The position numbers and the translations under genes were made by a program. Positions 1-7,663 of a stretch of DNA of 64,000 bases are shown here, in pieces (position 1 is the first letter of the stretch; each line of letters opens with the position of its first letter). The notes beneath the pieces were generated by a model. The model saw nothing but the letters and a program-made list of their open reading frames with translations, had not been told where the DNA came from and ran no database searches. This DNA comes from Sphingomonas yabuuchiae (lineage in GTDB: Bacteria; Pseudomonadota; Alphaproteobacteria; Sphingomonadales; Sphingomonadaceae), in assembly GCF_014199595.1 (NCBI RefSeq), contig NZ_JACHNX010000016.1, positions 1 through 64,000 on the forward strand, read 5' to 3'.

Positions 1-96
<96 letters not shown>

Positions 97-136
97 CGTC
101 CGCAAGCATGTCGTCCGTGGCGAGGCCCCACCCCAA

Positions 137-158
137 CCCCTCCCCTGAAGGGGAGGGG
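137..158. repeat. GC-rich hairpin downstream of the histidine kinase
   Basis: Perfect 9-bp arms (137-145 and 150-158) enclose a TGAA loop just past the 3' end of the leftward kinase gene. There is no T run after it, so it is at most a weak terminator. The same C-rich/G-rich style recurs around 44804-44916, which suggests a dispersed intergenic repeat. Confidence 0.5.
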
Positions 159-179
159 CTCGCCCTGACTATCGAAATG

Positions 180-1574
180 TCATCGCGGTCCGACCGCAGC
201 ACCCATGCGCAAGGTGACGCGCAGGCCGGACCGGGTATTCACGATCTCCACTGCCGCATCGAGGCGTGACGCGGCCGAGCGGACGATGGCGAGGCCCAGC
301 CCGCTGCCCTCGCTGTCGCGTGCGGTCGACAAGCGGGTGAAGCGCTCGCCAAGCCGGGCCAGTTCCGCATCGGGCAGACCCGGGCCGTCATCGGCCACGT
401 CGATCCTGACCGCCTGCCCCGCTTCGTCCGACACCGTCAGCATCACCTGACCGCCGCGCCGATTGTAGCGGATCGCATTGTCGAGCAGGTTGGACAGGAT
501 TTCGAACAGCAAGGTGCGGTGGCTGGCGATCGCGATGTCGGCGGGCGCGTCGAGATGGATTTCGACGCCCGCCTCAATTGCTTGCGCGATACGGCGGTTG
601 ATGACCGCGACCGCCACTTCGCGCAGGTCGACCCGTTCGCGCGGCGGCGCGACGCCCGCCTCCTCGGCGCGCGCCAGGGCCAGCAACTGCTTCACCAGAT
701 GTTCCAGCCGGTCAGCGGCGTCGGCAATCTCGCCCAGCGCCGCCGGGCTGCCGCGCCGCGCCAGCGCCACCTGCACCTTCAACACCGCCAGCGGCGTGCG
801 CATCTGGTGCGAGGCATCCGCGGTAAAACGCCGCATTCCGGCGGTCGCGCTGTCCAGCCGGGCGAGCAGATGGTTGAACGCATCGGCCAGCGGGCGAAGC
901 TCGACCGGCAGCGGCCCGGTGTCGAGCGGCGACAGGTCCGGCGTCGCGCGCGTGTCCCGCGCCGCCACCGCCCCGCGCAGCCCCGCCAGCGGCCGCAGGC
1001 TCCAGGCGAGTGCCGGGCGGATCAGCAGCATGGCCACGCCCACCAGCAGCAACTCGCCCAGCACCAGCGCGATCACCAGCCGTCGTTGCAGCGCGCGGCG
1101 ACCGTCCAGCGTCTCGGCCACCTGCACGATCACCGGCGCGTCGATCCGCGGCAGCGCGCGGCGCACCTCGGCGATGCGAATATCCTGGTCGCGGTAGCGC
1201 GCGAAGCGGAAGCGCGGCGTGTCGAGCGCCAGTTCGGCGATGTTCGGCGCGGACAAGTCGGCATAGCCGGTCAGCAGACGCCCGCCCACCGCGATCCGGT
1301 AATAGACATTGTCGCGCTCGCTATTCTCGAGCATCCCGAAGGCGGCGGCGGGCAGGTCCAGCGTCACCTCGCCGCGCTCTACCTGCACCGTCTCGGCCAC
1401 CGCGCCCAGCGCGCCGCCGAGCACGCGGTCGTTGGTCCGGCGGACCACATCGGCGATCAGCGTCGCCCCCGCCAGTCCCAGCAGCACCGCGATCGCCAGC
1501 ATCGGCGCCAGCATCGCGGCAAGCAGCCGGGTGCGCAGCGCTACGGCACGCCCGCGCGACGGCTTAATGGGCAT
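180..1574 (-). CDS. Sensor histidine kinase, TctE-like
   Basis: 464-residue membrane sensor kinase. A first transmembrane helix lies at about residues 18-40, then a periplasmic domain of roughly 120 residues, then a second helix at about 164-186. The cytoplasmic part has a HisKA motif with the phospho-accepting His at 256 (ASHQMRTPL), an N box (LLDNAIRY) and G boxes (DDGPGLPD, GSGLGLAIV). The start overlaps the response-regulator gene by 11 bases, so the two are translationally coupled. The short periplasmic domain and the neighbouring uptake genes resemble TctE, which senses tricarboxylates; the ligand here is inferred, not shown. Kinase identity is secure; the TctE assignment is moderate. 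Confidence 0.9.
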   Translation of the reverse strand: MPIKPSRGRAVALRTRLLAAMLAPMLAIAVLLGLAGATLIADVVRRTNDRVLGGALGAVAETVQVERGEVTLDLPAAAFGMLENSERDNVYYRIAVGGRLLTGYADLSAPNIAELALDTPRFRFARYRDQDIRIAEVRRALPRIDAPVIVQVAETLDGRRALQRRLVIALVLGELLLVGVAMLLIRPALAWSLRPLAGLRGAVAARDTRATPDLSPLDTGPLPVELRPLADAFNHLLARLDSATAGMRRFTADASHQMRTPLAVLKVQVALARRGSPAALGEIADAADRLEHLVKQLLALARAEEAGVAPPRERVDLREVAVAVINRRIAQAIEAGVEIHLDAPADIAIASHRTLLFEILSNLLDNAIRYNRRGGQVMLTVSDEAGQAVRIDVADDGPGLPDAELARLGERFTRLSTARDSEGSGLGLAIVRSAASRLDAAVEIVNTRSGLRVTLRMGAAVGPR

Positions 1575-2229
1575 CGAGCATATAGCCGACCCCGCGCACG
1601 GTGCGGATCGCCGGGCCGTCGGGGGACAGCTTGCCGCGCAGCCGGGTGATGTTCACCTCGATCGCATTGGGCCCGACCGGCTCGTCATAGCCGAACACCT
1701 CGGATTGCAGCGTCTCGCGCGGCACGATCTGCCCCGCGCGGGTCGCCAGCGCGTCGAGCACCGCCCATTCGCGGCGACGCAGGTCGAGCGGCCGCTCCCC
1801 CACCCGCGCCGCGCCGCGCGAACGATCGAGGACCAGCGCCCCGACGACCAGCTCAGGCGTAGGATCGCCGCCGCGTCGCCGCCCCAGCGCCCGGATGCGC
1901 GCCTCCAATTCCTCCGGCGCGAAGGGCTTGCGCAGATAATCGTCCGCGCCCAGGTCCAGCCCGCGCACCCGATCGTCCAGCGCATCGCGCGCGGTCAGCA
2001 TCATCACCGGCACCCGGTTGCCCTGCCGCCGCAGCGTCTGGAGCACCGAAAAACCGTCGATATCCGGCAGCCCGACATCCAGGACGACCAGCGCATAGGC
2101 CTCGTCCGCCGCGACCATCAGCGCATCCTCGCCGGTCGCGACATGATCGACCGCATGTCCCGCCGCGCGGAGCAGCGCGACGATCCCGCGTGCCAGCGCC
2201 GCATCATCCTCGACGATCAGAATCCGCAT
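1564..2229 (-). CDS. Response regulator, OmpR/TctD family
   Basis: 221-residue regulator. The receiver domain (about 1-115) has the acidic pair E7/D8-D9, phospho-acceptor D51 (LVVLDVGLPD), a conserved Thr in MMLTARD and the Lys in LRKPF. A winged-helix DNA-binding domain of OmpR type fills about 125-221 (RREWAVLDAL, EVNITRLRGKL, TVRGVGYML). It is the first gene of the leftward pair with the histidine kinase and diverges from the solute-binding protein gene 100 bases away, which makes that gene and the porin/carrier unit its likely targets. Confidence 0.93.
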   Translation of the reverse strand: MRILIVEDDAALARGIVALLRAAGHAVDHVATGEDALMVAADEAYALVVLDVGLPDIDGFSVLQTLRRQGNRVPVMMLTARDALDDRVRGLDLGADDYLRKPFAPEELEARIRALGRRRGGDPTPELVVGALVLDRSRGAARVGERPLDLRRREWAVLDALATRAGQIVPRETLQSEVFGYDEPVGPNAIEVNITRLRGKLSPDGPAIRTVRGVGYMLDAH

Positions 2230-2235
2230 GACGCA

Positions 2236-2252
2236 GCCTTTCCGTGAAAGGC
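2236..2252. promoter_or_regulatory. Inverted repeat in the regulator/transport divergent promoter
   Basis: Perfect 7-bp arms (2236-2242 and 2246-2252) around a 3-base spacer lie 7 bases upstream of the response-regulator start codon, in the 100-base region shared with the solute-binding protein. It could be an operator or a 5'-leader hairpin. The role is inferred from position only. Confidence 0.35.
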
Positions 2253-2329
2253 GGATGACAGCTTGCCGGGATAGTCCATGGCATTGAGCTTACCCGAACT
2301 CAGAGGCGGGAAGCGAGAGGACCTGAACG

Positions 2330-3406
2330 ATGCGAATGGTAATTCTATCGATGCTGATGCTGGGTGCCGTCGTGCCCGCTCGCGCCGATGCGCAGCGCCC
2401 GGCCGGTTATCCCCGCTCCTATGACACGCTGGTCGCCAATGCGCGCGGCGAGCGTTTGGTGCGCATCTATGGCAATGCCGACACCGCCGCGATGCAGCCG
2501 CTGATCGCGGCCTTTCGCGGCACCTATCCCGGCGTCCAGGTCCGCTATGACGATCTGGAATCGAGCATCATCTACGACCGCGTCGTGGCCGAGGCGCGGG
2601 GCAAGGCACCAGGGGCCGATGTCGTCTGGTCGTCGGCGATGGACCTTCAGGCCAAGCTGATCAACGACGGATATGCGCAAGCCTATCTCAGCCCCGAAAA
2701 GCCAGCGCTCCCCGCCACGGCGGTGTGGAAGAATATGGGTTATGGCGTCACCGCCGAACCGGTCGCCTTCGTCGTCAACCGCCGCCTGATCCCCGCCGGA
2801 CAGGTTCCGCGCACGCACGAGGCGTTCGAACGACTGCTCCGCACCCGTCGAGCCCAGTTGATGGGCAAGGTCGCCACCTATGACCCCGCCCGGTCCAATG
2901 TCGGTTATCTCTACCTGACCGAGGATCACGCGATCACCCGCGACACCCGCTCGCTGGTGCAGGCGATCGCGGCGACCCGGCCGATGCTGTCGCGCACCAC
3001 CGAGCCGATGCTGGACGCGGTGTCGGCAGGGCGGATCGCCATCGCGTACAATGTCGTCGGCCCCTATGCGCTGACCCGTGCGATGCGCGACCCGAACATC
3101 CGGGTGGTCTTCCCGCGCGACTATACGATTGTCGCCTCGCGTGTCGCCTTCATTGCCCGCGATGCCCGGCATCCGGCGGCGGCGCGGCTGTTCCTGGACT
3201 TCCTGCTGTCGCGCACCGGGCAGACGCTGCTCGCCCGCCAATGGCTGCTCCCGGTGCGCGGCGATGTCCGCGCACCCCGCCTGTCCGCCGAACAGCAGCG
3301 CCCGATCCGGGTCGGCCCACAGCTTCTCGTCAATCTCGACACGATCAAGCGCCGCCGCTTCCTGGCCGACTGGCGCGCCACTCTTGCTCAAGAGGCCCCC
3401 AAATGA
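2330..3406 (+). CDS. Periplasmic solute-binding protein (ABC type, family 1-like)
   Basis: 358 residues with a cleavable signal peptide (about 1-21, cut near ARA-DA). The mature part looks like an iron/anion-type binding protein: VRIYGNAD near the N terminus, a VRYDDLESSIIYDR hinge-side segment, ADVVWSSAMD, and a C-terminal ARLFLDFLLSRTGQ block typical of the family. No ABC permease or ATPase gene is nearby. The gene instead overlaps an outer-membrane porin gene by 4 bases and sits opposite a two-component system. It may deliver ligand to the kinase sensor or to a secondary carrier. The ligand is unknown; citrate or another organic acid is a guess from context. Confidence 0.85.
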   Translation: MRMVILSMLMLGAVVPARADAQRPAGYPRSYDTLVANARGERLVRIYGNADTAAMQPLIAAFRGTYPGVQVRYDDLESSIIYDRVVAEARGKAPGADVVWSSAMDLQAKLINDGYAQAYLSPEKPALPATAVWKNMGYGVTAEPVAFVVNRRLIPAGQVPRTHEAFERLLRTRRAQLMGKVATYDPARSNVGYLYLTEDHAITRDTRSLVQAIAATRPMLSRTTEPMLDAVSAGRIAIAYNVVGPYALTRAMRDPNIRVVFPRDYTIVASRVAFIARDARHPAAARLFLDFLLSRTGQTLLARQWLLPVRGDVRAPRLSAEQQRPIRVGPQLLVNLDTIKRRRFLADWRATLAQEAPK

Positions 3407-4893
3407 TGACCCCGATCCGAACCGCCACCGCGCTGGTCGCCCTGTTGGCCGCCACCCCCGCGCTCGCCCAGACACCGAGCAACGACGACCTCGCAGCGCT
3501 GGTCCGCCAGCAGGCCGCCGAGATCGCGACCCTGCGCGCCCGGCTCGACCGGCTGGAGGGCACGACCGCCGCCGCGCCCGCTCCGGTCACCGCCCCTGCC
3601 CCGACCACCCCGCCCGCGCCGCAACTGGCGCAAAGCGACACGATCGGCCGCGATACCGTGACCCGCCCCTTCGCGCCGCAGCTGGTACCCCCCGGCCCCG
3701 CTGAACGCGACGTCGCGCAGGCACGCCAGGCCAATGCGGCGGGGGTCACCACCGAATGGGGTGCAGGCCTGCCCGTCTTCCACTCGGCGGACGGAATCTA
3801 CACTTTCAAGCCGCGCGGCCGCATCCTGACCGATGTCAGCTCGACCTTCGGATCGGCCTATGACGGGCGCAACATCACGACGACCGGCATGCGTGCGCTG
3901 CGCCTGGGTCTGGAAGGCGGGGTCGGCACCCATTTCTTCTACCAGTTCGAATCCGACTTTTCCGAGAACGAAGTCGATATCGTCACCGCCTTTATCGGCT
4001 GGCGCAACCGCATCCGGCCGGGCCTGGATTACGACCTGCGCGCGGGGCATCTGTTCAACGATCGCGGGTTCGAGGGCTCGACGGGATCGGACTCGACGCC
4101 GTTCATGGAGCGCACCGTCGTCTCCACCGCGATCATCCCGCAGCGCGGCTTTTACGGCGTCGGCATCATGCCGCGCCTGTTCTGGAAGACCGGCCACGCC
4201 TCGCTGACGCTGACCGGCGACCGGATCGACGGCAACCAGGGCGGCAATGACAGCCGCACGGTGCTGGGCCGCGCGCATTGGAACCCGATCAAGAGCGACC
4301 ATTCGGTCCTGCATGTCGGCCTCTGGGGCTTCGACGAGGCGTTGTCCGCCAACGCGACCACGCTGACCCGCAATACGGTGATCGGCGGCCGCTTCAACGG
4401 CGCGCTGCGCGTGTCGACCGGCGCGCTGCTGGGCGGGCGCAGCACCACCGGTTACGGCGCGGAGCTGGGCGGCTATGTCGGCCCGGTCTGGGTCATGGCG
4501 GAAGCGGGCGAGCGCCGCGCGCGCCTGACCGGCGGACGCCCCGATTTCCTCAGCAAGGCGTGGAGCCTGTCGGGCGGCTGGTTCGTCACCGGCGACCTGC
4601 CCCCCTATAACCCCCGCCTCGGCAGCTTCGGCCAGCCGCGCGTCCTGAAGCCGATCTTCGAGGGCGGACCGGGCGCGATCGAGCTGACCGCACGCTACGA
4701 AAATCTCGACTATACCAGCCTGTTGACCGGCGGGCGCGGCTGGGCCGCGACGGCGGGCGTGAACTGGTATCTCAACAGCTTCACCCGGCTCCAGTTCAAC
4801 TGGGTCCATTGGGACACCGACAATCGCGCAGGGACCTATACCGGCCCCGACAGCGGCGAGACGATCGGCACCCGCATCGCCGTCACCTTCTAA
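3403..4893 (+). CDS. Outer-membrane porin, OprO/OprP family
   Basis: 496 residues from the ATG at 3403, which overlaps the stop codon of the binding-protein gene (ATGA). The signal peptide is MMTPIRTATALVALLAATPALAQ-like, followed by a short coiled coil (about residues 25-50: LVRQQAAEIATLRARLDRLE), a Pro/Ala-rich linker, and a beta-barrel of alternating aromatic strands ending in Phe (IGTRIAVTF), as expected for BAM-dependent insertion. The coiled coil plus barrel architecture is that of phosphate-selective porins, but in sphingomonads this family serves many anions. The context suggests organic-acid passage. An upstream in-frame extension to 3241 overlaps the previous gene and is not used. 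Confidence 0.88.
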   Translation: MMTPIRTATALVALLAATPALAQTPSNDDLAALVRQQAAEIATLRARLDRLEGTTAAAPAPVTAPAPTTPPAPQLAQSDTIGRDTVTRPFAPQLVPPGPAERDVAQARQANAAGVTTEWGAGLPVFHSADGIYTFKPRGRILTDVSSTFGSAYDGRNITTTGMRALRLGLEGGVGTHFFYQFESDFSENEVDIVTAFIGWRNRIRPGLDYDLRAGHLFNDRGFEGSTGSDSTPFMERTVVSTAIIPQRGFYGVGIMPRLFWKTGHASLTLTGDRIDGNQGGNDSRTVLGRAHWNPIKSDHSVLHVGLWGFDEALSANATTLTRNTVIGGRFNGALRVSTGALLGGRSTTGYGAELGGYVGPVWVMAEAGERRARLTGGRPDFLSKAWSLSGGWFVTGDLPPYNPRLGSFGQPRVLKPIFEGGPGAIELTARYENLDYTSLLTGGRGWAATAGVNWYLNSFTRLQFNWVHWDTDNRAGTYTGPDSGETIGTRIAVTF

Positions 4894-4926
4894 ACACCCC
4901 TTTCTCCTCTCACGGAGCATCCTTCG

Positions 4927-6228
4927 ATGGATCTTGCCCTGCTTGGCTTCCTGATGGTCGCCACCTTCATGACGCTCATCATGACGAAGCGGATGACCCC
5001 GCTGGTCGCGCTGATCGTCGTGCCCACCGCCTTCGCGCTGATCGCCGGTTTCGCCTCGGGCCTGGGCGACATGATGATCGACGGCATCAAGAACCTCGCG
5101 CCGACCGGCGTGATGCTGCTGTTCGCAATCCTGTTCTTCTCGATCATGACCGATACCGGGCTGTTCGATCCTTTGGTCAACCGGCTGTTGCGAGTCGTGC
5201 ACGGCGATCCGATGGCGATCCTGATCGGCACGGTCGTGCTGTGCGCGATCGTCAGCCTGGATGGCGACGGATCGACGACTTACATCATCACCATCGCCGC
5301 GCTGCTGCCGCTCTACAAGCGGTACGACATGAACCGGCTGTACCTGTGCTGCCTGCTCATGAGCACCAGCGGCATCATGAACCTGACGCCCTGGGGCGGT
5401 CCGACCGCCCGCGCCGCCAGCGCGCTGAAGCTCGATCCCGCCACGCTGTTCCTGCCGCTGATCCCCGGCATGATCGCGGGCCTCGCCTTCCTAATCGGCC
5501 TGGCGATCTGGTTCGGCCGCAAGGAGCGTCGCCGCATCGGCCATGTGAAGTCGAACGAGCCGACCGCCTTCACCGGCATGGCCGTGTCGCAATTCCCCGA
5601 AGCGCGCCGCCCGCATCTGCGCTGGTTCAACGGTGCGCTGACCCTGACGCTGATCGCGGGGCTGGTCTCGGGCATCCTGCCGCTGTCGGTGCTGATGATG
5701 CTGGCCTTCGCCATCGCCATGATCGTCAACTATCCGCAGGTCGCCGAGCAGAAGGAGCGGATCGCCGCCCATGCCGGTAACGTCCTGTCGGTCGTCTCGC
5801 TGATCTTCGCCGCCGGTATCTTCACCGGCATCCTGTCGGGCACCGGCATGGTCGAGGCGATGAGCAAGGAAGTCGTCGGCTTCATCCCGCCGGTCCTGGG
5901 GCCCTATATGGCGCCGATCAGCGCAATGCTCAGCCTGCCCTTCACCTTCTTCATCTCCAACGACGCCTTCTATTTCGGAATGCTCCCGATCCTGGCGGAG
6001 GCGGGCGCGCATTACGGCGTGTCGCCGATGGCGATCGCGCGTGCCTCGCTGATGGGCCAGCCGGTCCATCTGCTCAGCCCTCTGGTGCCGTCGACCTATC
6101 TACTGGTCAGCCTGGCGGGCATCGACCTCGCCGATCACCAGCGCTTCACGCTGGTTCCGGCCGCCATGGTGTGCGTGGTGATGACGCTGGTCGGGATGGC
6201 AGTCCTCGCCTTCCCGCTGGTGGGCTGA
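4927..6228 (+). CDS. CitMHS-family citrate-type transporter
   Basis: 433-residue polytopic inner-membrane carrier with about 11-12 hydrophobic segments. Segments typical of the CitMHS family include DGDGSTTYIIT, STSGIMNLTPWGGP and the C-terminal NDAFYFGMLPIL with QPVHLLSPLVPSTYLL. Members import citrate complexed with a divalent metal, in symport with protons. It lies 33 bases after the porin gene and 4 bases before the TerC-like gene, so the four genes from 2330 form one probable operon under the divergent two-component system. The exact metal-citrate preference cannot be read from sequence. Confidence 0.88.
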   Translation: MDLALLGFLMVATFMTLIMTKRMTPLVALIVVPTAFALIAGFASGLGDMMIDGIKNLAPTGVMLLFAILFFSIMTDTGLFDPLVNRLLRVVHGDPMAILIGTVVLCAIVSLDGDGSTTYIITIAALLPLYKRYDMNRLYLCCLLMSTSGIMNLTPWGGPTARAASALKLDPATLFLPLIPGMIAGLAFLIGLAIWFGRKERRRIGHVKSNEPTAFTGMAVSQFPEARRPHLRWFNGALTLTLIAGLVSGILPLSVLMMLAFAIAMIVNYPQVAEQKERIAAHAGNVLSVVSLIFAAGIFTGILSGTGMVEAMSKEVVGFIPPVLGPYMAPISAMLSLPFTFFISNDAFYFGMLPILAEAGAHYGVSPMAIARASLMGQPVHLLSPLVPSTYLLVSLAGIDLADHQRFTLVPAAMVCVVMTLVGMAVLAFPLVG

Positions 6229-6232
6229 TCCG

Positions 6233-6880
6233 ATGGCAACGCTCTGGCAGCATATCGTCGCCGACTTCGCCGCAATCGGCTCTCCGGCCGCGCTCGCCGC
6301 CTTTGCCCAGGTCGTCATGATCGACGTGTTGCTGGCCGCCGACAACGCCATCGTCGTCGGCGCGCTCGCGGCCGGGCTGCCCCCGGCGATGCGGCGCAAG
6401 GTGATCCTGGTCGGGGTCATCGCCGCGCTCGTCCTGCGTATCGGTTTCGCGCTGGTGGTGACGCAACTGCTCCAGATCGTCGGGCTGGTGCTGGCGGGCG
6501 GGTTGCTGCTGGTCTGGGTCGCCTGGAAGATGTGGCGCGAGCTGCGCGGCGGCGCGGGCGAGGACGATCCCCTGACCGAACAAGCGCCGCGCCGCTTCTG
6601 GGCCGCCGCCTGGGCAGTGGCGGTCGCCGACATCTCGATGAGCCTTGACAATGTCCTGGCGGTCGCGGGCGCGGCGCGCGATCATCCCGGCATCCTTGCC
6701 ATCGGCCTGATCCTGTCGGTCGCTCTGATGGGCCTCGCCGCCAATGTCCTGGCCCGCGTGATCGAGCGCTATCGCTGGCTCGCCTATGTCGGACTGCTCG
6801 TTATCCTGTGGGTCGCGGGCAAGATGATCTGGGAAGGGCTTACCGACCCGTCACGCGGCCTCCTGACCCTGTTCGCCTGA
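6233..6880 (+). CDS. TerC/YjbE-family integral membrane protein
   Basis: 215 residues, about seven transmembrane helices. The paired acidic motifs within membrane segments that mark this family are present: LLAADNAIVVGA near residue 30 and SMSLDNVLAVAGA near residue 130. Members are linked to metal (Mn or tellurium) homeostasis. Here the gene starts 4 bases after the citrate carrier, so a role in handling the metal brought in with citrate is plausible but inferred. Confidence 0.85.
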   Translation: MATLWQHIVADFAAIGSPAALAAFAQVVMIDVLLAADNAIVVGALAAGLPPAMRRKVILVGVIAALVLRIGFALVVTQLLQIVGLVLAGGLLLVWVAWKMWRELRGGAGEDDPLTEQAPRRFWAAAWAVAVADISMSLDNVLAVAGAARDHPGILAIGLILSVALMGLAANVLARVIERYRWLAYVGLLVILWVAGKMIWEGLTDPSRGLLTLFA

Positions 6881-6917
6881 CGCCTCGACGCAACCTCATT
6901 CTTCGGGAGACATAGCC

Positions 6918-7574
6918 ATGATCCGCAATGCGCCGCCCCTCGTGCTCTTGCCCGCCATGGGATGCGACGGCCAGCTTTGGGCTCGGCAGGTCGTCGACCT
7001 CAGCGACATCACCCATCCGATGCTGGGCGACCTGACCGTCGACGACACGCTGGAGGCGATGGCGGCGCGTGTGCTGGCCCATGCCCCGCCGCGCTTCACG
7101 GTCGCGGGAGTCAGCCTGGGCGGCTATGTCGCGCTGGAGATCATTCGGCAGGCCCCCGAGCGGGTGCAGCGGGTGGCGCTGTTCGGCACCCGCGCCTCGA
7201 TGCAGATGCGTCCCCGCACCGTCGCCGATCAGGGCCTGCTCGCCACCGCACCGCATGCCGACCCGGCCCTCACCCCGATCGTCAGCGGCCCGGTGCAGGC
7301 CATGGCCGAGCGCGTCGGTACGGCGGTGTTCGAGCGGCAGCAGCGCGCCCTGCTCGCCCGGCCCGATATCGGCCCGGCCATCGCGGCGGTCCGGGTGCCG
7401 ACACTGGTCGCGGTGGGCGATCGCGACCGCATCTGCCTGCCCGCCGATGCGCGCGAATTGGCCGATCGCATCACGGGTGCGCGCTTTCATGAAATCCGCA
7501 ATTGCGGCCATCTGGCCCCGATCGAGCGCCCCGGCGAGGTGACCATGTTGCTGCGCGACTGGTTGCAAGGCTGA
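6918..7574 (+). CDS. Alpha/beta hydrolase
   Basis: 218 residues, cytoplasmic, no signal peptide. The nucleophile elbow is GVSLGGYVALE (Ser about residue 60), the acid is in VAVGDRDRICLP, and the His is in NCGHLAPIERP, so the catalytic triad appears complete. An N-terminal LLPAMGCDGQLW segment supplies the oxyanion region. The substrate is unknown. It sits 37 bases after the TerC-like gene with its own GGGAG Shine-Dalgarno element and could be the last gene of the uptake operon. Confidence 0.82.
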   Translation: MIRNAPPLVLLPAMGCDGQLWARQVVDLSDITHPMLGDLTVDDTLEAMAARVLAHAPPRFTVAGVSLGGYVALEIIRQAPERVQRVALFGTRASMQMRPRTVADQGLLATAPHADPALTPIVSGPVQAMAERVGTAVFERQQRALLARPDIGPAIAAVRVPTLVAVGDRDRICLPADARELADRITGARFHEIRNCGHLAPIERPGEVTMLLRDWLQG

Positions 7575-7663
7575 CCAGCACTTCGCTGCGCCACCGCAAA
7601 CCATGGTTGCACCCCCAAGCTATAGACGTTACTGCGAGTCGATAGCGATAAGGGGGTTGAGCC

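Noticed and set aside
3388..5202. 604-codon open frame on the minus strand opposite the porin and citrate carrier
   Set aside because: Antisense shadow of two real genes; its translation is Arg/Gln/Gly-rich without motifs, as expected for the third frame of GC-rich DNA.
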